Shown one piece after another: positions 9,112 to 18,320 of a stretch of DNA of 64,000 nucleotides. Below the pieces are notes generated by a model, which had not been told where the DNA came from, ran no database searches, and saw only the letters and a program-made list of their open reading frames with translations. The translations under genes were made by a program, and so were the position numbers. The stretch covers positions 17,733 through 81,732 of the forward strand of contig DYJE01000024.1 of assembly GCA_020723285.1 (NCBI GenBank). Direction: 5' to 3'. This DNA comes from Desulforapulum autotrophicum. GTDB taxonomy: Bacteria; Desulfobacterota; Desulfobacteria; Desulfobacterales; Desulfolunaceae. Position 1 is the first letter of the stretch. Every line of letters begins with the position of its first letter.

Positions 9112-11070
9112 TTGAAACACGTGACGAAAAAAACGAAACATGACGTTTTACATTTCAGACGCCATGCCCGAATAATGGCTGTATTGATCCTTACAGCCTT
9201 CATTATGATGCCTTTTCACGCCTTTGCGGCTTCAGACTGCAAGACAGGCGAATGCCAGTATTACAAAGCCGAAAAAAGTTATAACGAACTGAAAAAAAAT
9301 CCAAAAACCATGAAGCGAAGAGATAAATGGCTTTCGGTGATTGAGGAGTACAAAAAAGTGGCGGCGCTTGAACCCAAAGGGTCATTCGCCGCCGTGGGTC
9401 TCTACAAAACAGGGACGCTGTACAACGAGCTTTACAAAGTATCCAAAAACCGCAACGATCTGGCCAACGCCCGGGAATACCTCGAAAAGGCCGGAGATTT
9501 CAAAAAAAGCCGTATCCGCTTTGAGGCCGAACAATTGCTCAAGGCCCTCCCCGGTGCTCCGGACGCCAAAGCATCCAAAGATGAAAAAGCGGACATCAAA
9601 GAATCGGATAAAAAAACGGTTGTTGAAAAGAAGGACCCCAAAGGTAAAAAGCTTAAAAAAGACAGCGAAAAAAAGACGACTGAAGATAAAAAACTGAATG
9701 CCTCCAAAGACGAGGGCAAAAACAAAAAAGAGACGGAAAAAAGTGGCGATCCTGTCCGTAAGGATGATGTCAAAGCCAACGATCCCAAAAAAAACGGTAA
9801 AGGATCAAAAAATAAGAAAACGCCCGCTTCGGCTGATCCGAAACCGGATACGACGATCAAACCTGATCCGGCATTTCCACCAGTCGTTACCCCGGCCCAT
9901 GACGATCGTAAATCCCTGAAGGTCCCGCCCCACATGGCTATGGTCAAGGGATTGAGATTCGGTTCTCTTCCCACCCGGACCCGCATCGTCATCGACACGG
10001 ACAAAGCCGTCACATTCAAACACGGCATCCTTGGAAAAAGCGAAACAGACCCCGCCGTCAAACTCCTGTACATCGATATCAAAAACAGCCTTCTCATGGG
10101 TGTCTCCAAATCGGAACTTTGCATCGATGACGAACGTGTGAAATTTCTAAGGGCTTCACACAAAGACGACGATACGGTCCGTATCCTCGTGGAAACAAAA
10201 ACATACAAGGATTACAAAGTCTTTTCCCTTCGAAGCCCTTCACGGGTGGTGGTGGATGTCTGGGGTCAATCATCGGCTCCGGCCCACGAAGAAGAGCAGG
10301 ATGAAGGCGACGGAGCCAGCCCAGGTGCCATCATCGAAGCCACGGACCTTGCCAGCCAGCTTCACCTTGGCGTCAAACGTATCGTCATCGATCCCGGTCA
10401 TGGCGGCCAGGACGCCGGAGCGCCCGGTTTTGAAAAAGGCGTGTATGAAAAGGATGTGGTCCTTGCCATAGGCAATATTCTTGCAGATAAAATCAGGAAG
10501 GAACTGGGCATCGAGGTGCTCATGACACGCTCGGACGACACCTTCATCACCCTGGAGGAACGGACGCGCATTGCCAACAAGAACAAAGCCGATCTGTTCA
10601 TCTCCATCCATACCAACGCCACACTGAACAAGAACGCCTACGGTATCGAAACCTATTTCCTGAACCTCGCAAGAGACAAGGACTCCATGGCCGTTGCCGC
10701 CAGGGAAAACGCCACGTCTGAAAAGAACATCAGCGATCTCCAGTCCATCCTGGACAGCCTGATGCGGAATACGAAAATCACCGAATCCAGCAAGCTGGCC
10801 ACTTACGTTCAGGACTCCATGGTGAAAAACATGAGCCGGTCCTACGACCAGATCAAAAGCAAAGGTGTCAAGCAGGCGCCGTTCTATGTCCTTCTGGGTG
10901 CCCGCATGCCGGCCATCCTGGTTGAAACGTCCTTCATCAGCAATGAAAGGGAGTGCAAACGCCTGACAGAAACCGAGTATCAGAACAAGCTCTGTGATTC
11001 CATCACAGACGGAATCAAGGCTTACATCCGTAAAACAAGCCCCATGAAAGACATGAAAAAAAGAAAATAA
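9112..11070 (+). CDS. N-acetylmuramoyl-L-alanine amidase with AMIN domain and basic linker (AmiC-like)
   Basis: A 652-residue exported peptidoglycan amidase. A signal peptide (about residues 1-40, ending HAFAAS) leads into a helical repeat-like region (residues 45-145). Next comes an unusually Lys-rich low-complexity linker (about 150-260), an AMIN domain (about 270-375) and a zinc amidase_3 domain (about 420-645). Metal ligands and catalytic Glu are visible in DPGHGG, YEKDVV, ISIHTNA and ILVETSF. It cleaves the amide bond between MurNAc and the stem peptide, typically at the septum. The start is TTG at 9112 behind GGGGG; a GTG three codons later is possible. The long basic linker is not typical of AmiC. 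Confidence 0.92.
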   Translation: MKHVTKKTKHDVLHFRRHARIMAVLILTAFIMMPFHAFAASDCKTGECQYYKAEKSYNELKKNPKTMKRRDKWLSVIEEYKKVAALEPKGSFAAVGLYKTGTLYNELYKVSKNRNDLANAREYLEKAGDFKKSRIRFEAEQLLKALPGAPDAKASKDEKADIKESDKKTVVEKKDPKGKKLKKDSEKKTTEDKKLNASKDEGKNKKETEKSGDPVRKDDVKANDPKKNGKGSKNKKTPASADPKPDTTIKPDPAFPPVVTPAHDDRKSLKVPPHMAMVKGLRFGSLPTRTRIVIDTDKAVTFKHGILGKSETDPAVKLLYIDIKNSLLMGVSKSELCIDDERVKFLRASHKDDDTVRILVETKTYKDYKVFSLRSPSRVVVDVWGQSSAPAHEEEQDEGDGASPGAIIEATDLASQLHLGVKRIVIDPGHGGQDAGAPGFEKGVYEKDVVLAIGNILADKIRKELGIEVLMTRSDDTFITLEERTRIANKNKADLFISIHTNATLNKNAYGIETYFLNLARDKDSMAVAARENATSEKNISDLQSILDSLMRNTKITESSKLATYVQDSMVKNMSRSYDQIKSKGVKQAPFYVLLGARMPAILVETSFISNERECKRLTETEYQNKLCDSITDGIKAYIRKTSPMKDMKKRK

Positions 11071-11183
11071 AAGATGGGCGGATGACCGGGACGCGTGGTT
11101 TCACGAAGTATCCGGACTGTCCGCTTCACCCACACGGCATATCAAACCGAATCACATAATTTAAAAAAACCAGGAGGGCTATC

Positions 11184-12869
11184 ATGGCCAACGAACCCAA
11201 TAATAAGATCATCTATTCCATGATCAGGGTAAGCAAATTTTATGACAAGAAACCTGTATTGAAGGACATCTCCCTGTCCTATTTCTATGGAGCCAAAATC
11301 GGCGTCCTGGGTCTGAACGGCTCGGGTAAAAGTTCGCTCCTTCGCATTCTTGCCGGTGTCGACAAGGAATTCAACGGCGAAACCATTCTGTCCCAGGGCA
11401 TGACCGTGGGTTATCTGGAGCAGGAACCGGCCCTTGACCCTGAAAAAACCGTCCGGGACATCGTTGAGGAAGGGGTCAAGGATGTGGTGGACCTGCTCAA
11501 GGAATACGAAAAAGTGAACGAGCGGTTCGCCGAACCCATGGACGATGACGCCATGGACAAACTCATCGCAAAGCAGGGCGACCTTCAGGAAAAACTGGAC
11601 CACCTGGACGCCTGGGATCTCGACTCCCGGCTTGAAATGGCCATGGACGCTCTGCGCTGCCCGCCCGGCGACGTCAAAACCGGTGTTCTCTCAGGCGGTG
11701 AAAAGCGCCGGGTGGCCCTCTGCCGCCTGCTTCTCAAAAAACCGGACATCCTGCTTCTCGACGAACCCACCAACCACCTCGACGCCGAAACCGTCAGCTG
11801 GCTGGAACAGCACCTTCAACGTTACGAAGGCACCGTCATCGCCGTCACCCACGACCGGTATTTCCTGGACAACGTGGCCGGCTGGATTCTGGAACTTGAC
11901 CGTGGCGAGGGCATTCCCTGGAAAGGCAATTACTCCTCCTGGCTCGACCAGAAAAGCAAACGCCTGAAGCAGGAGGAAAAAACCCAGAGCCAGCGCCAGA
12001 AAACCCTGGAACGGGAGCTGGAATGGATCAGCATGTCCCCCAAAGGCCGTCACACCAAATCCAAGGCCCGTATCAACACCTATGAAAAAATGCTGAACGA
12101 GGACGTGGCCAGCCGCGAACGTGAAATCGAAATCTACATTCCCCCCGGACCCCGTCTGGGAGACACGGTCATTGAAGCCACCAACCTGACCAAAGCCTAT
12201 GAAGGCAAGCTGCTTTTCGAAAACATGAATTTCGCACTGCCCCCCGGCGGCATCATCGGTGTCATCGGCCCCAACGGTGCCGGTAAAACCACCTTGTTCC
12301 GCCTGATCACCGGTCAGGACACCGCGGATTCCGGCGACATCAAAATCGGGCAGACCGCCAAACTGGCCTATGTGGACCAGAGCCGTGACGCGCTCGATCC
12401 GGAAAAATCCATCTGGGAAGTGATTGCCGATGGCCAGGACACCGTGGTTCTGGGCAACCGGGAAGTAAACTCCCGGGCTTACGTGGCCAAATTCAATTTC
12501 TCCGGGTCGGATCAGCAGCAGAAAACCGGAACCCTCTCAGGCGGTATGCGGAACCGTGTCCATCTGGCACGGATGCTGAAAACCGGGGCCAACGTCCTTC
12601 TTCTTGACGAACCCACCAACGATCTGGATGTGAACACCATGCGTGCGCTGGAGGAAGCCCTTGAGAATTTCGCGGGATGCGCCGTGGTGATCAGCCACGA
12701 CCGCTGGTTCCTGGACAGGATTGTCACCCACATCCTGGCTTTCGAAGGAGACAGCCAGGTGGTCTGGTTTGACGGAAACTATTCGGAATACGAAAAAGAC
12801 AGAAAAAAACGTCTGGGCATCGCGGCGGACCAGCCTCACCGCATCAAATACAGACAGATGACCCGTTAA
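11184..12869 (+). CDS. ettA: Energy-dependent translational throttle protein EttA (ABC-F ATPase)
   Basis: A 561-residue soluble ABC-F protein with two ATP-binding cassettes (Walker A GLNGSGKSS and GPNGAGKTT, signatures LSGGEKRR and LSGGMRNR, Walker B LLLDEPTNHLD and LLLDEPTNDLD) and no membrane domain. Length, the N-terminal start close to KIIYSMIRVSK, and the short linker rich in KSKRLKQEEK match EttA/YjjK. That protein binds the ribosomal E site and gates entry into elongation according to ADP/ATP ratio. A strong AGGAGGG ribosome-binding site precedes the ATG. It is a single-gene unit followed by a GC hairpin at 12901-12929. Confidence 0.95.
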   Translation: MANEPNNKIIYSMIRVSKFYDKKPVLKDISLSYFYGAKIGVLGLNGSGKSSLLRILAGVDKEFNGETILSQGMTVGYLEQEPALDPEKTVRDIVEEGVKDVVDLLKEYEKVNERFAEPMDDDAMDKLIAKQGDLQEKLDHLDAWDLDSRLEMAMDALRCPPGDVKTGVLSGGEKRRVALCRLLLKKPDILLLDEPTNHLDAETVSWLEQHLQRYEGTVIAVTHDRYFLDNVAGWILELDRGEGIPWKGNYSSWLDQKSKRLKQEEKTQSQRQKTLERELEWISMSPKGRHTKSKARINTYEKMLNEDVASREREIEIYIPPGPRLGDTVIEATNLTKAYEGKLLFENMNFALPPGGIIGVIGPNGAGKTTLFRLITGQDTADSGDIKIGQTAKLAYVDQSRDALDPEKSIWEVIADGQDTVVLGNREVNSRAYVAKFNFSGSDQQQKTGTLSGGMRNRVHLARMLKTGANVLLLDEPTNDLDVNTMRALEEALENFAGCAVVISHDRWFLDRIVTHILAFEGDSQVVWFDGNYSEYEKDRKKRLGIAADQPHRIKYRQMTR

Positions 12870-12900
12870 ATTCAGTCATGACCGGTTTAAATCTATCTTT

Positions 12901-12929
12901 CCGGGGCAAGGGAGTTATCCCTGCCCCGG
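12901..12929 (+). terminator. GC-rich hairpin downstream of ettA, terminator-like
   Basis: CCGGGGC and GCCCCGG form a 7-bp base, a single A is bulged, AGGGA pairs with TCCCT, and the loop is GTTA. No T-run follows, so it may stabilise the ettA mRNA 3' end rather than terminate on its own. Confidence 0.5.
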
Positions 12930-13027
12930 ATACGAAAGCCTTATCTTGCCATGGCCTGTCTGAAAGTCTTCGTTACACGCTCCACCACGCCGGGAGAAGG
13001 AGCCACCTCTCTGATACATTTTCCCCA

Positions 13028-13056
13028 TTGAAAAACATCGTTCTCCTTGCTAAACT
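13028..13056 (+). promoter_or_regulatory. Possible sigma-70 promoter of the NtrC-type regulator
   Basis: TTGAAA (13028-13033) and TAAACT (13051-13056) are separated by 17 nt, which would give a ~125-nt leader. Apart from the ettA hairpin, nothing else can be supported in the 12870-13186 gap. Confidence 0.4.
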
Positions 13057-13186
13057 ATACCCACTTTTTTATAGTCCGGCGTTCATCCGATGATTCTCGA
13101 TCAATCTGACCCCAAGGCCTCAATCAGAAGAAGCATTTGCCGGTTTGCCCCTGACAACCTTGAAATAACGTATTTCGGATTATAAC

Positions 13187-14710
13187 ATGGCGAAAGTACT
13201 TATCATTGACGACGACCCTGTGATCTGCGACATTCTTTGCGAAATCGTCAGACGCAACGGCCAGACCGCCGTAACCGAACAGACTCTGAAAACAGCGGTT
13301 GAACGAATCCACAACGATATGTTCGACGTGGTGTTTCTTGATGTGGGTATGCCGGACGGAAACGGTCTTCAAACCATCGGTGCGCTGAGAAACGCGGCTT
13401 CGAAACCTGAAGTCATCATCATCACCGGGGCGGGAGACCCGGACAGTGCGGAAATGGCCATTAAAAACGGGGCCTGGGACTACCTCCAGAAGCCCGTATC
13501 CCTGAACGACATCACCCTGACCCTGACCCGTGTTCTTCAATACCGTGAAAACCTGACCGCATCGTCAGTTCCCACCGTTGTCCTTAAACACGACGGCATC
13601 ATCGGCAGCAGCGAACCCATGCACGAATGCCTGAAAATTCTGGCCCAGGCGTCACAAAACGACGCCAACGTCCTCATCACCGGTGAAACAGGCACGGGCA
13701 AAGAGCTTTTCGCCCGTGCCCTTCATAACAACAGCCGAAGGGCCAAAGGGAATTTCGTGGTGGTCGACTGTGCGGCCCTTCCCGAATCGTTGAAGGAAAG
13801 CGCGTTGTTCGGTCATGCCAAAGGCGCGTTCACCGGAGCGGACAACGCGGCGGAGGGTCTTGTCAAGCAGGCGGACGGTGGAACCCTGTTTCTGGACGAG
13901 GTGGGAGAGCTGAACCCCACGCTCCAGAAAGTCTTTCTCAGGGTCCTTCAGGAAAGACGGTTCCGCCCCGTGGGAGCAAAGCATGAAATCACCAGTGATT
14001 TCAGACTGGTCGCGGCAACCAACAGAGACCTTGAGGCCATGGTCAAAGAAGACCGTTTCAGAAGCGATATCCTGTACCGCCTGAAAACCATCTCCATCGA
14101 ACTGCCGTCGCTGCGAACCCATTCCGAGGATATCAACGAAATCGTCCTTTTCCATATCAAACGGATCTGTAAAACCTTATCCATTGAAACCAAAGGGTTT
14201 TCCCCTGATTTCATCAAAACCCTGACACGGTATTCCTGGCCCGGAAACATCCGGGAACTTGTGAACACCCTTGAAGGCGCTGTGATCAAGGCCTTGAATG
14301 AACCGATCCTTTTCCCGCAACACCTGCCGGACAACATCCGCGTCAATGCCATCCGATCCGCCGTTGACCGGAAAACACCCCGTCCGCAGACCGATCAGCA
14401 GGCTTATTATGTGACCCGGTCCCATGAAGATGAAAAAAACGACAGCTCTCAGGTATTCCGTGACCCGGTGTCTGAAATCGGCGACAAAATCCTCCATTCC
14501 GTCATCGGCGGCCAGACCTTGTGCACCCGTGACGAAGCCCTGGAGCAGGCGGACATCCGCTACCTTAAAAACCTGATGATGATGACCAAAGGAAACATCA
14601 AGGAATCCTGCCGCATTTCCGGACTGGGCAGGACACGTCTTTACACGCTGATGAAGAAATACAACATTTCCCGGCTCGGCTGGGGACCGGACGACAGCCT
14701 TCATTTATGA
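13187..14710 (+). CDS. Sigma-54-dependent response regulator, NtrC family
   Basis: A 507-residue transcriptional activator. A receiver domain (residues 1-120) has the acidic pair DDD near residue 8, phosphoacceptor Asp in [11 protein letters not shown] and the conserved Lys in LQKPV. The AAA+ domain (about 140-385) carries Walker A GETGTGKE, the sigma-54-contacting loop GAFTGA and the arginine-finger region [10 protein letters not shown] Fis-type helix-turn-helix ([19 protein letters not shown]) ends the protein. It therefore drives sigma-54 promoters. A sigma-54-like promoter lies 124 nt past its stop, ahead of a small gene, and a hybrid kinase on the other strand is the obvious candidate partner. 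Confidence 0.93.
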   Translation: MAKVLIIDDDPVICDILCEIVRRNGQTAVTEQTLKTAVERIHNDMFDVVFLDVGMPDGNGLQTIGALRNAASKPEVIIITGAGDPDSAEMAIKNGAWDYLQKPVSLNDITLTLTRVLQYRENLTASSVPTVVLKHDGIIGSSEPMHECLKILAQASQNDANVLITGETGTGKELFARALHNNSRRAKGNFVVVDCAALPESLKESALFGHAKGAFTGADNAAEGLVKQADGGTLFLDEVGELNPTLQKVFLRVLQERRFRPVGAKHEITSDFRLVAATNRDLEAMVKEDRFRSDILYRLKTISIELPSLRTHSEDINEIVLFHIKRICKTLSIETKGFSPDFIKTLTRYSWPGNIRELVNTLEGAVIKALNEPILFPQHLPDNIRVNAIRSAVDRKTPRPQTDQQAYYVTRSHEDEKNDSSQVFRDPVSEIGDKILHSVIGGQTLCTRDEALEQADIRYLKNLMMMTKGNIKESCRISGLGRTRLYTLMKKYNISRLGWGPDDSLHL

Positions 14711-14817
14711 TCCGATGAACATTTTTCCACTTTAGTGAACACTTGGCCCGGAAAATGTGTCCACCCGGAGCCAAACACCGAATACGATCTTATAACATCC
14801 TGAATTTCATAGTCCTT

Positions 14818-14849
14818 GAACGAATCGTTCTATTGGCATGTTTCTTGAT
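14818..14849 (+). promoter_or_regulatory. Sigma-54-like -24/-12 promoter with an abutting palindrome
   Basis: TGGCATG (14834-14840), 4 nt, then TTGAT (14845-14849) fit the consensus TGGCACG-N4-TTGCW in spacing and at most positions; the -12 GC is replaced by GA. Directly upstream lies the perfect palindrome GAACGA-A-TCGTTC (14818-14830). Transcription would begin near 14860, about 45 nt before the small gene at 14905. The encoded sigma-54 activator sits immediately upstream. The palindrome is closer to -24 than a usual enhancer, so it might bind a repressor or a second factor. Confidence 0.6.
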
Positions 14850-14904
14850 AAACCTTAGGTACAGAAAAACGTTTCACCGGTTATGATCACGAAAGGAGTC
14901 ACTC

Positions 14905-15183
14905 ATGGAACAAAGAGAAAATATAAATACGGCTGAAATCTGCTCAACCCTTTTCTGGCATCTTTCTGACCAGGGCCTCAAACCCACCCAGGTCAACCAG
15001 CTTGTGAAGGATGTGTTCAATATCCTGAGAAACGGCGGTGTTTTCACTGTGGGTTACATCAACAAAGAACTTCAGACTCTGGGCTGGAGTGAAAAAGCCG
15101 TGGACGATTATATCCTTGAATTGATTCTCACCATCCTTGAAAAAGAGTTCAAATACACCGTCAGCTCTCACACCGTTCACTAA
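14905..15183 (+). CDS. Small conserved-looking protein of unknown function, predicted sigma-54 target
   Basis: A 92-residue protein that I do not recognise. GAAAGGAGT is well placed before the ATG. It is soluble, predicted mostly helical, with no cysteine-rich or membrane segment. It reads like two helical modules: residues 5-50 (AEICSTLFWHLSDQGLKPTQ...) and 52-90 (GYINKELQTLGWSEKAVDDY...), the second resembling a helix-turn-helix or adaptor fold. It is the only gene between the sigma-54 regulator and a strong inverted repeat, so it is probably the dedicated output of that regulator. No function is assigned. Confidence 0.75.
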   Translation: MEQRENINTAEICSTLFWHLSDQGLKPTQVNQLVKDVFNILRNGGVFTVGYINKELQTLGWSEKAVDDYILELILTILEKEFKYTVSSHTVH

Positions 15184-15243
15184 AACGTACCTGACCCGAT
15201 TCTATTCAAACGCTCTGTGACATTTCATATACCCCGTGTGTGA

Positions 15244-15323
15244 GGGGTTACTCTGTACCTCACCCCCACCCATCTTTTCATGTTGCGCTGCATGCAAAGA
15301 TGGGTGAGGTACAGCGCAACCCC
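15244..15323. repeat. Large nested palindrome between convergent genes
   Basis: Three blocks pair: GGGGTT (15244-15249) with 15318-15323, CTGTACCTCA (15253-15262) with 15305-15314, and CCCATCTTT (15269-15277) with 15296-15304, around an 18-nt loop. An alternative 9-bp pairing, GTTGCGCTG (15282-15290) with CAGCGCAAC (15312-15320), excludes part of the first. It abuts the kinase stop codon and probably ends transcription from both sides. The words are typical of REP-like elements. Confidence 0.7.
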
Positions 15324-18089
15324 TTACTCATCCAGAACCTTCCTGACAACCTCACCGAGTTCCCTCATCCCCACAGGCTTCATCAACACCTGCCGGATAC
15401 CGATTTCACCGGCCTTGTCAACGGTCATCCCTTCGGTGTATCCGGTGCAGACGATGATGGGAAGATCCGGCCTGATTTCAAGGATAGCTGCGGCCAGTCG
15501 ATCCCCGGTCATGCCGGGCATGCTCAAATCCGAGATGACCAGATCCACCGCGTGCGGCTGATTTTTGATGAAATCATAAACCCTCAAGGGATCTGTTTCC
15601 GCCATGACATGATAACCCATGCGTTGAAGCATCGAACTGCACAGATCGACGATGGATTTTTCATCATCGACAAACAGAATCCTCTCTTTACCCCGTATCT
15701 GCTCGCTGTCACTCTGGTCTTCCACGACGTCCACTTTTTCCGTGGCCGGCAGGTACACATGAAACACCGTTCCCTTTCCCCAGGTACTTTCCACGCGAAT
15801 GGACCCCAGATGATCTTTCACAATGCCGTGCACCACTGCAAGCCCCATACCGGTTCCTTTTCCCACCTCCTTGGTGGTAAAATACGGATCAAAGATCCTT
15901 CGGATCAGTTCTTGCGGAATCCCCGTCCCTGAATCCTTCACGCTGATCCGGACGTACTCTCCGGCCTTTAGCTCCAGTGATTCAAGCATCTCTTTGTGAT
16001 CAAGGGTTTCATTGCACATTTCAATGACCAGCTCACCGCCGGAAGAACCCATGGCATGCACGGCGTTGTTGCACAAATTGATCAGCAGCTGGTGGATCTG
16101 TGTTGAATCGGCCATGACGCCATGAACCGACGACGGAAGGATTTCACGCACAATGACATGCGACGGAATGGACGCCTTGAGAAGTTTCAAAGCCTCTTTG
16201 ACCACCCTGACGATGTCCGTGGGTTTTTTGTCTGCGGCGCTTTTCCTGCTGAAATTGAGAAGCTGACGAACCACATCCCTGGCCCGTAAACCGGCCCCCA
16301 GAATTTCATTGACATGGTTGTACAATGGATCGTGTCTGTCCACTTCACCGAGGATCAGTTCCACATTGCCGATGATGATGGCAAGCACATTGTTGAATTC
16401 ATGAGCCACGCCGCCAGCCAGATTCCCCACAGCCTCCATTTTCCTGGCCTGGATCAGGTCCCCCTCCATTTTTTTCAGTTGGGTGATGTCCGTGGAAATC
16501 TGAAGACGGACAAGCCGTCCGTCGATCCAGTCAATGGCTCTGTCGTAATTGATATACCATTTCCCCTGACTGTGATTTCCGGCCTGCCAGACATAAACTC
16601 CCGCAGGTTTGCCCTCAGCATCCACAAGCCGGTCATTGGTGCATTGATGACAGGGGGCATCCGCTGACCTGAACGCTTTGAAACAGACTTCCCCGATGAA
16701 ATCCCCTCCGTATTCGTCTTTCATGTGTTTGTTCATGAACAGAATCTCGTGGGTACTCAAGTCCGCCACATAAATATTTGCATCGATGCTGTCAAGAACG
16801 GTCAGAAAAAGTTCATGGGACATGGAAAGCGCTTTTTCCGTTTTTATCCGCTCGTCGATCATATGGTTGGCCGACCGTGCAAGATTCGCGAACTCTGTAA
16901 AATGGAGCGAGGTTTCATCGATCTTGATGGAATCAACGGCGGCGCTGCCGAAAAACTGCGCAAACCTCGTCATGTTGTTTCGTATCCGTGACACCAGTGA
17001 ATTGGACAGAAAAAGCAAGAACATCATCAGGGATGCAAGAATGATCGCGATGGTCATAATGGCCTGCCTGATCCGCCGGTCCAGCTCCTTTTCCTTGATG
17101 GCAACGTCCTTTTCTATCTCATCCGCGTAAACCCCGGCACCCACATACCACTGCCAGTCGTCCAGCCCAACGGCGTAACTCAGTTTTGTTGCCTGCCGCA
17201 CACCTTCGAATGCCGGGATGACGTACTTAACAAAGCCTCCCCCGGATCTTGCAGCCTTGATCAGTTCCTGAACGATCCTGACGCCGTTTTTATCCTCGAC
17301 ATGCATCATGTTCTTTCCCGCCTGGGGGCCTGAGAGGCTCAATCCGTCGTAGCGACCGGCAAACACATACCCGTCCTTGTCAAAGTGGATATTGGAAATC
17401 CAGGTGATGCATTCTTTCTGAATGTCTTCTTCCACATCCTTGACATACTCTCCTGTTCCAAACACCCAGCCTGCGGGTTTGAAGGCTTTGACAAAGGCAA
17501 TTTTCGGATAGAATCCATCACTTTCTGGCTTGGGCCAGGTGTATGAATAAAAACCTTCCCCCTTTTCATGGACCAGACTGATCATATCCGCCACGACCCG
17601 TTCACCGTTGCCGCCGCGTACATCCAGCATGTTTTTACCTTCCATGTCCGGCCTGACCGCAAACAAAGTCTCCGTGCCGTTCATGTCGAATGCGAAATAG
17701 TATCCACGGTTGTGGCTGAAGCGAATGGGGCGCAGGGCGTCCTTGATGATTTTAAAGATATTCCCGTCTGACAACCGGCCCTGATGCTGACGATAAATAT
17801 TTCCAGCTATGGCGTTGGCTTCATACACACGGCTTCTGATCGTGTCCCGCAAACGTGCTTCTGTCAGCGATTGCTTGTACCTGATAAACTGAACAGCCTG
17901 ATTGACCTCCAGCTCAAGAAGAGATTTCCGGCCTTCCATATACGAATCCCGGAGATGACGAATTTCAGAACCAAACCGCGACCGTTCAGAAAGAATCCAG
18001 AAATATCCCACGGAAACAACAGCGATGAAACTGATCAGGACATGATAAATCATGATGGTCTTTTCAAGGCTCAGTTTAGGCCATCGCAT
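15324..18089 (-). CDS. Hybrid sensor histidine kinase: tandem Cache, PAS, HisKA, HATPase, receiver
   Basis: A 921-residue membrane kinase. A transmembrane helix (about 12-33) precedes two tandem Cache_2 sensor modules in the periplasm (roughly 75-330, with GYYFAFDMNG and DGYVFAGRYDG). A second helix (about 343-366) leads to a PAS domain with a CHQC cysteine pair, HisKA with phosphoacceptor His in GGVAHEFNN, HATPase_c (NNAVHAMG, DSGTGIPQE, GTGMGLAVVHG) and a C-terminal receiver with Asp in LVISDLSMPG. It probably senses a small ligand outside the membrane. It starts with GAGAGGTG upstream. The phosphorelay may feed the NtrC-type regulator at 13187-14710, which lies convergent to it. Confidence 0.93.
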   Translation of the reverse strand: MRWPKLSLEKTIMIYHVLISFIAVVSVGYFWILSERSRFGSEIRHLRDSYMEGRKSLLELEVNQAVQFIRYKQSLTEARLRDTIRSRVYEANAIAGNIYRQHQGRLSDGNIFKIIKDALRPIRFSHNRGYYFAFDMNGTETLFAVRPDMEGKNMLDVRGGNGERVVADMISLVHEKGEGFYSYTWPKPESDGFYPKIAFVKAFKPAGWVFGTGEYVKDVEEDIQKECITWISNIHFDKDGYVFAGRYDGLSLSGPQAGKNMMHVEDKNGVRIVQELIKAARSGGGFVKYVIPAFEGVRQATKLSYAVGLDDWQWYVGAGVYADEIEKDVAIKEKELDRRIRQAIMTIAIILASLMMFLLFLSNSLVSRIRNNMTRFAQFFGSAAVDSIKIDETSLHFTEFANLARSANHMIDERIKTEKALSMSHELFLTVLDSIDANIYVADLSTHEILFMNKHMKDEYGGDFIGEVCFKAFRSADAPCHQCTNDRLVDAEGKPAGVYVWQAGNHSQGKWYINYDRAIDWIDGRLVRLQISTDITQLKKMEGDLIQARKMEAVGNLAGGVAHEFNNVLAIIIGNVELILGEVDRHDPLYNHVNEILGAGLRARDVVRQLLNFSRKSAADKKPTDIVRVVKEALKLLKASIPSHVIVREILPSSVHGVMADSTQIHQLLINLCNNAVHAMGSSGGELVIEMCNETLDHKEMLESLELKAGEYVRISVKDSGTGIPQELIRRIFDPYFTTKEVGKGTGMGLAVVHGIVKDHLGSIRVESTWGKGTVFHVYLPATEKVDVVEDQSDSEQIRGKERILFVDDEKSIVDLCSSMLQRMGYHVMAETDPLRVYDFIKNQPHAVDLVISDLSMPGMTGDRLAAAILEIRPDLPIIVCTGYTEGMTVDKAGEIGIRQVLMKPVGMRELGEVVRKVLDE

Positions 18090-18320
18090 GATTCACCTCT
18101 CGTTTTTTTTAGTTTTAGTGAACTTAAAAAACGTCATAAACGCTGTGCCCCCGCCAGCGTCACGTCATTCCTTGAAAAGCGGTTTTTTATTTTGATATCG
18201 GAAATGATTTAACATTTTAAACCAAAAGAGGTAAAAAATCGATACTTAATAAACAGGGGTTTTCGCACGTCCACCTGAAATGGAACCGAATGGCGAAACC
18301 GTGAACACCATCGCATCAAC

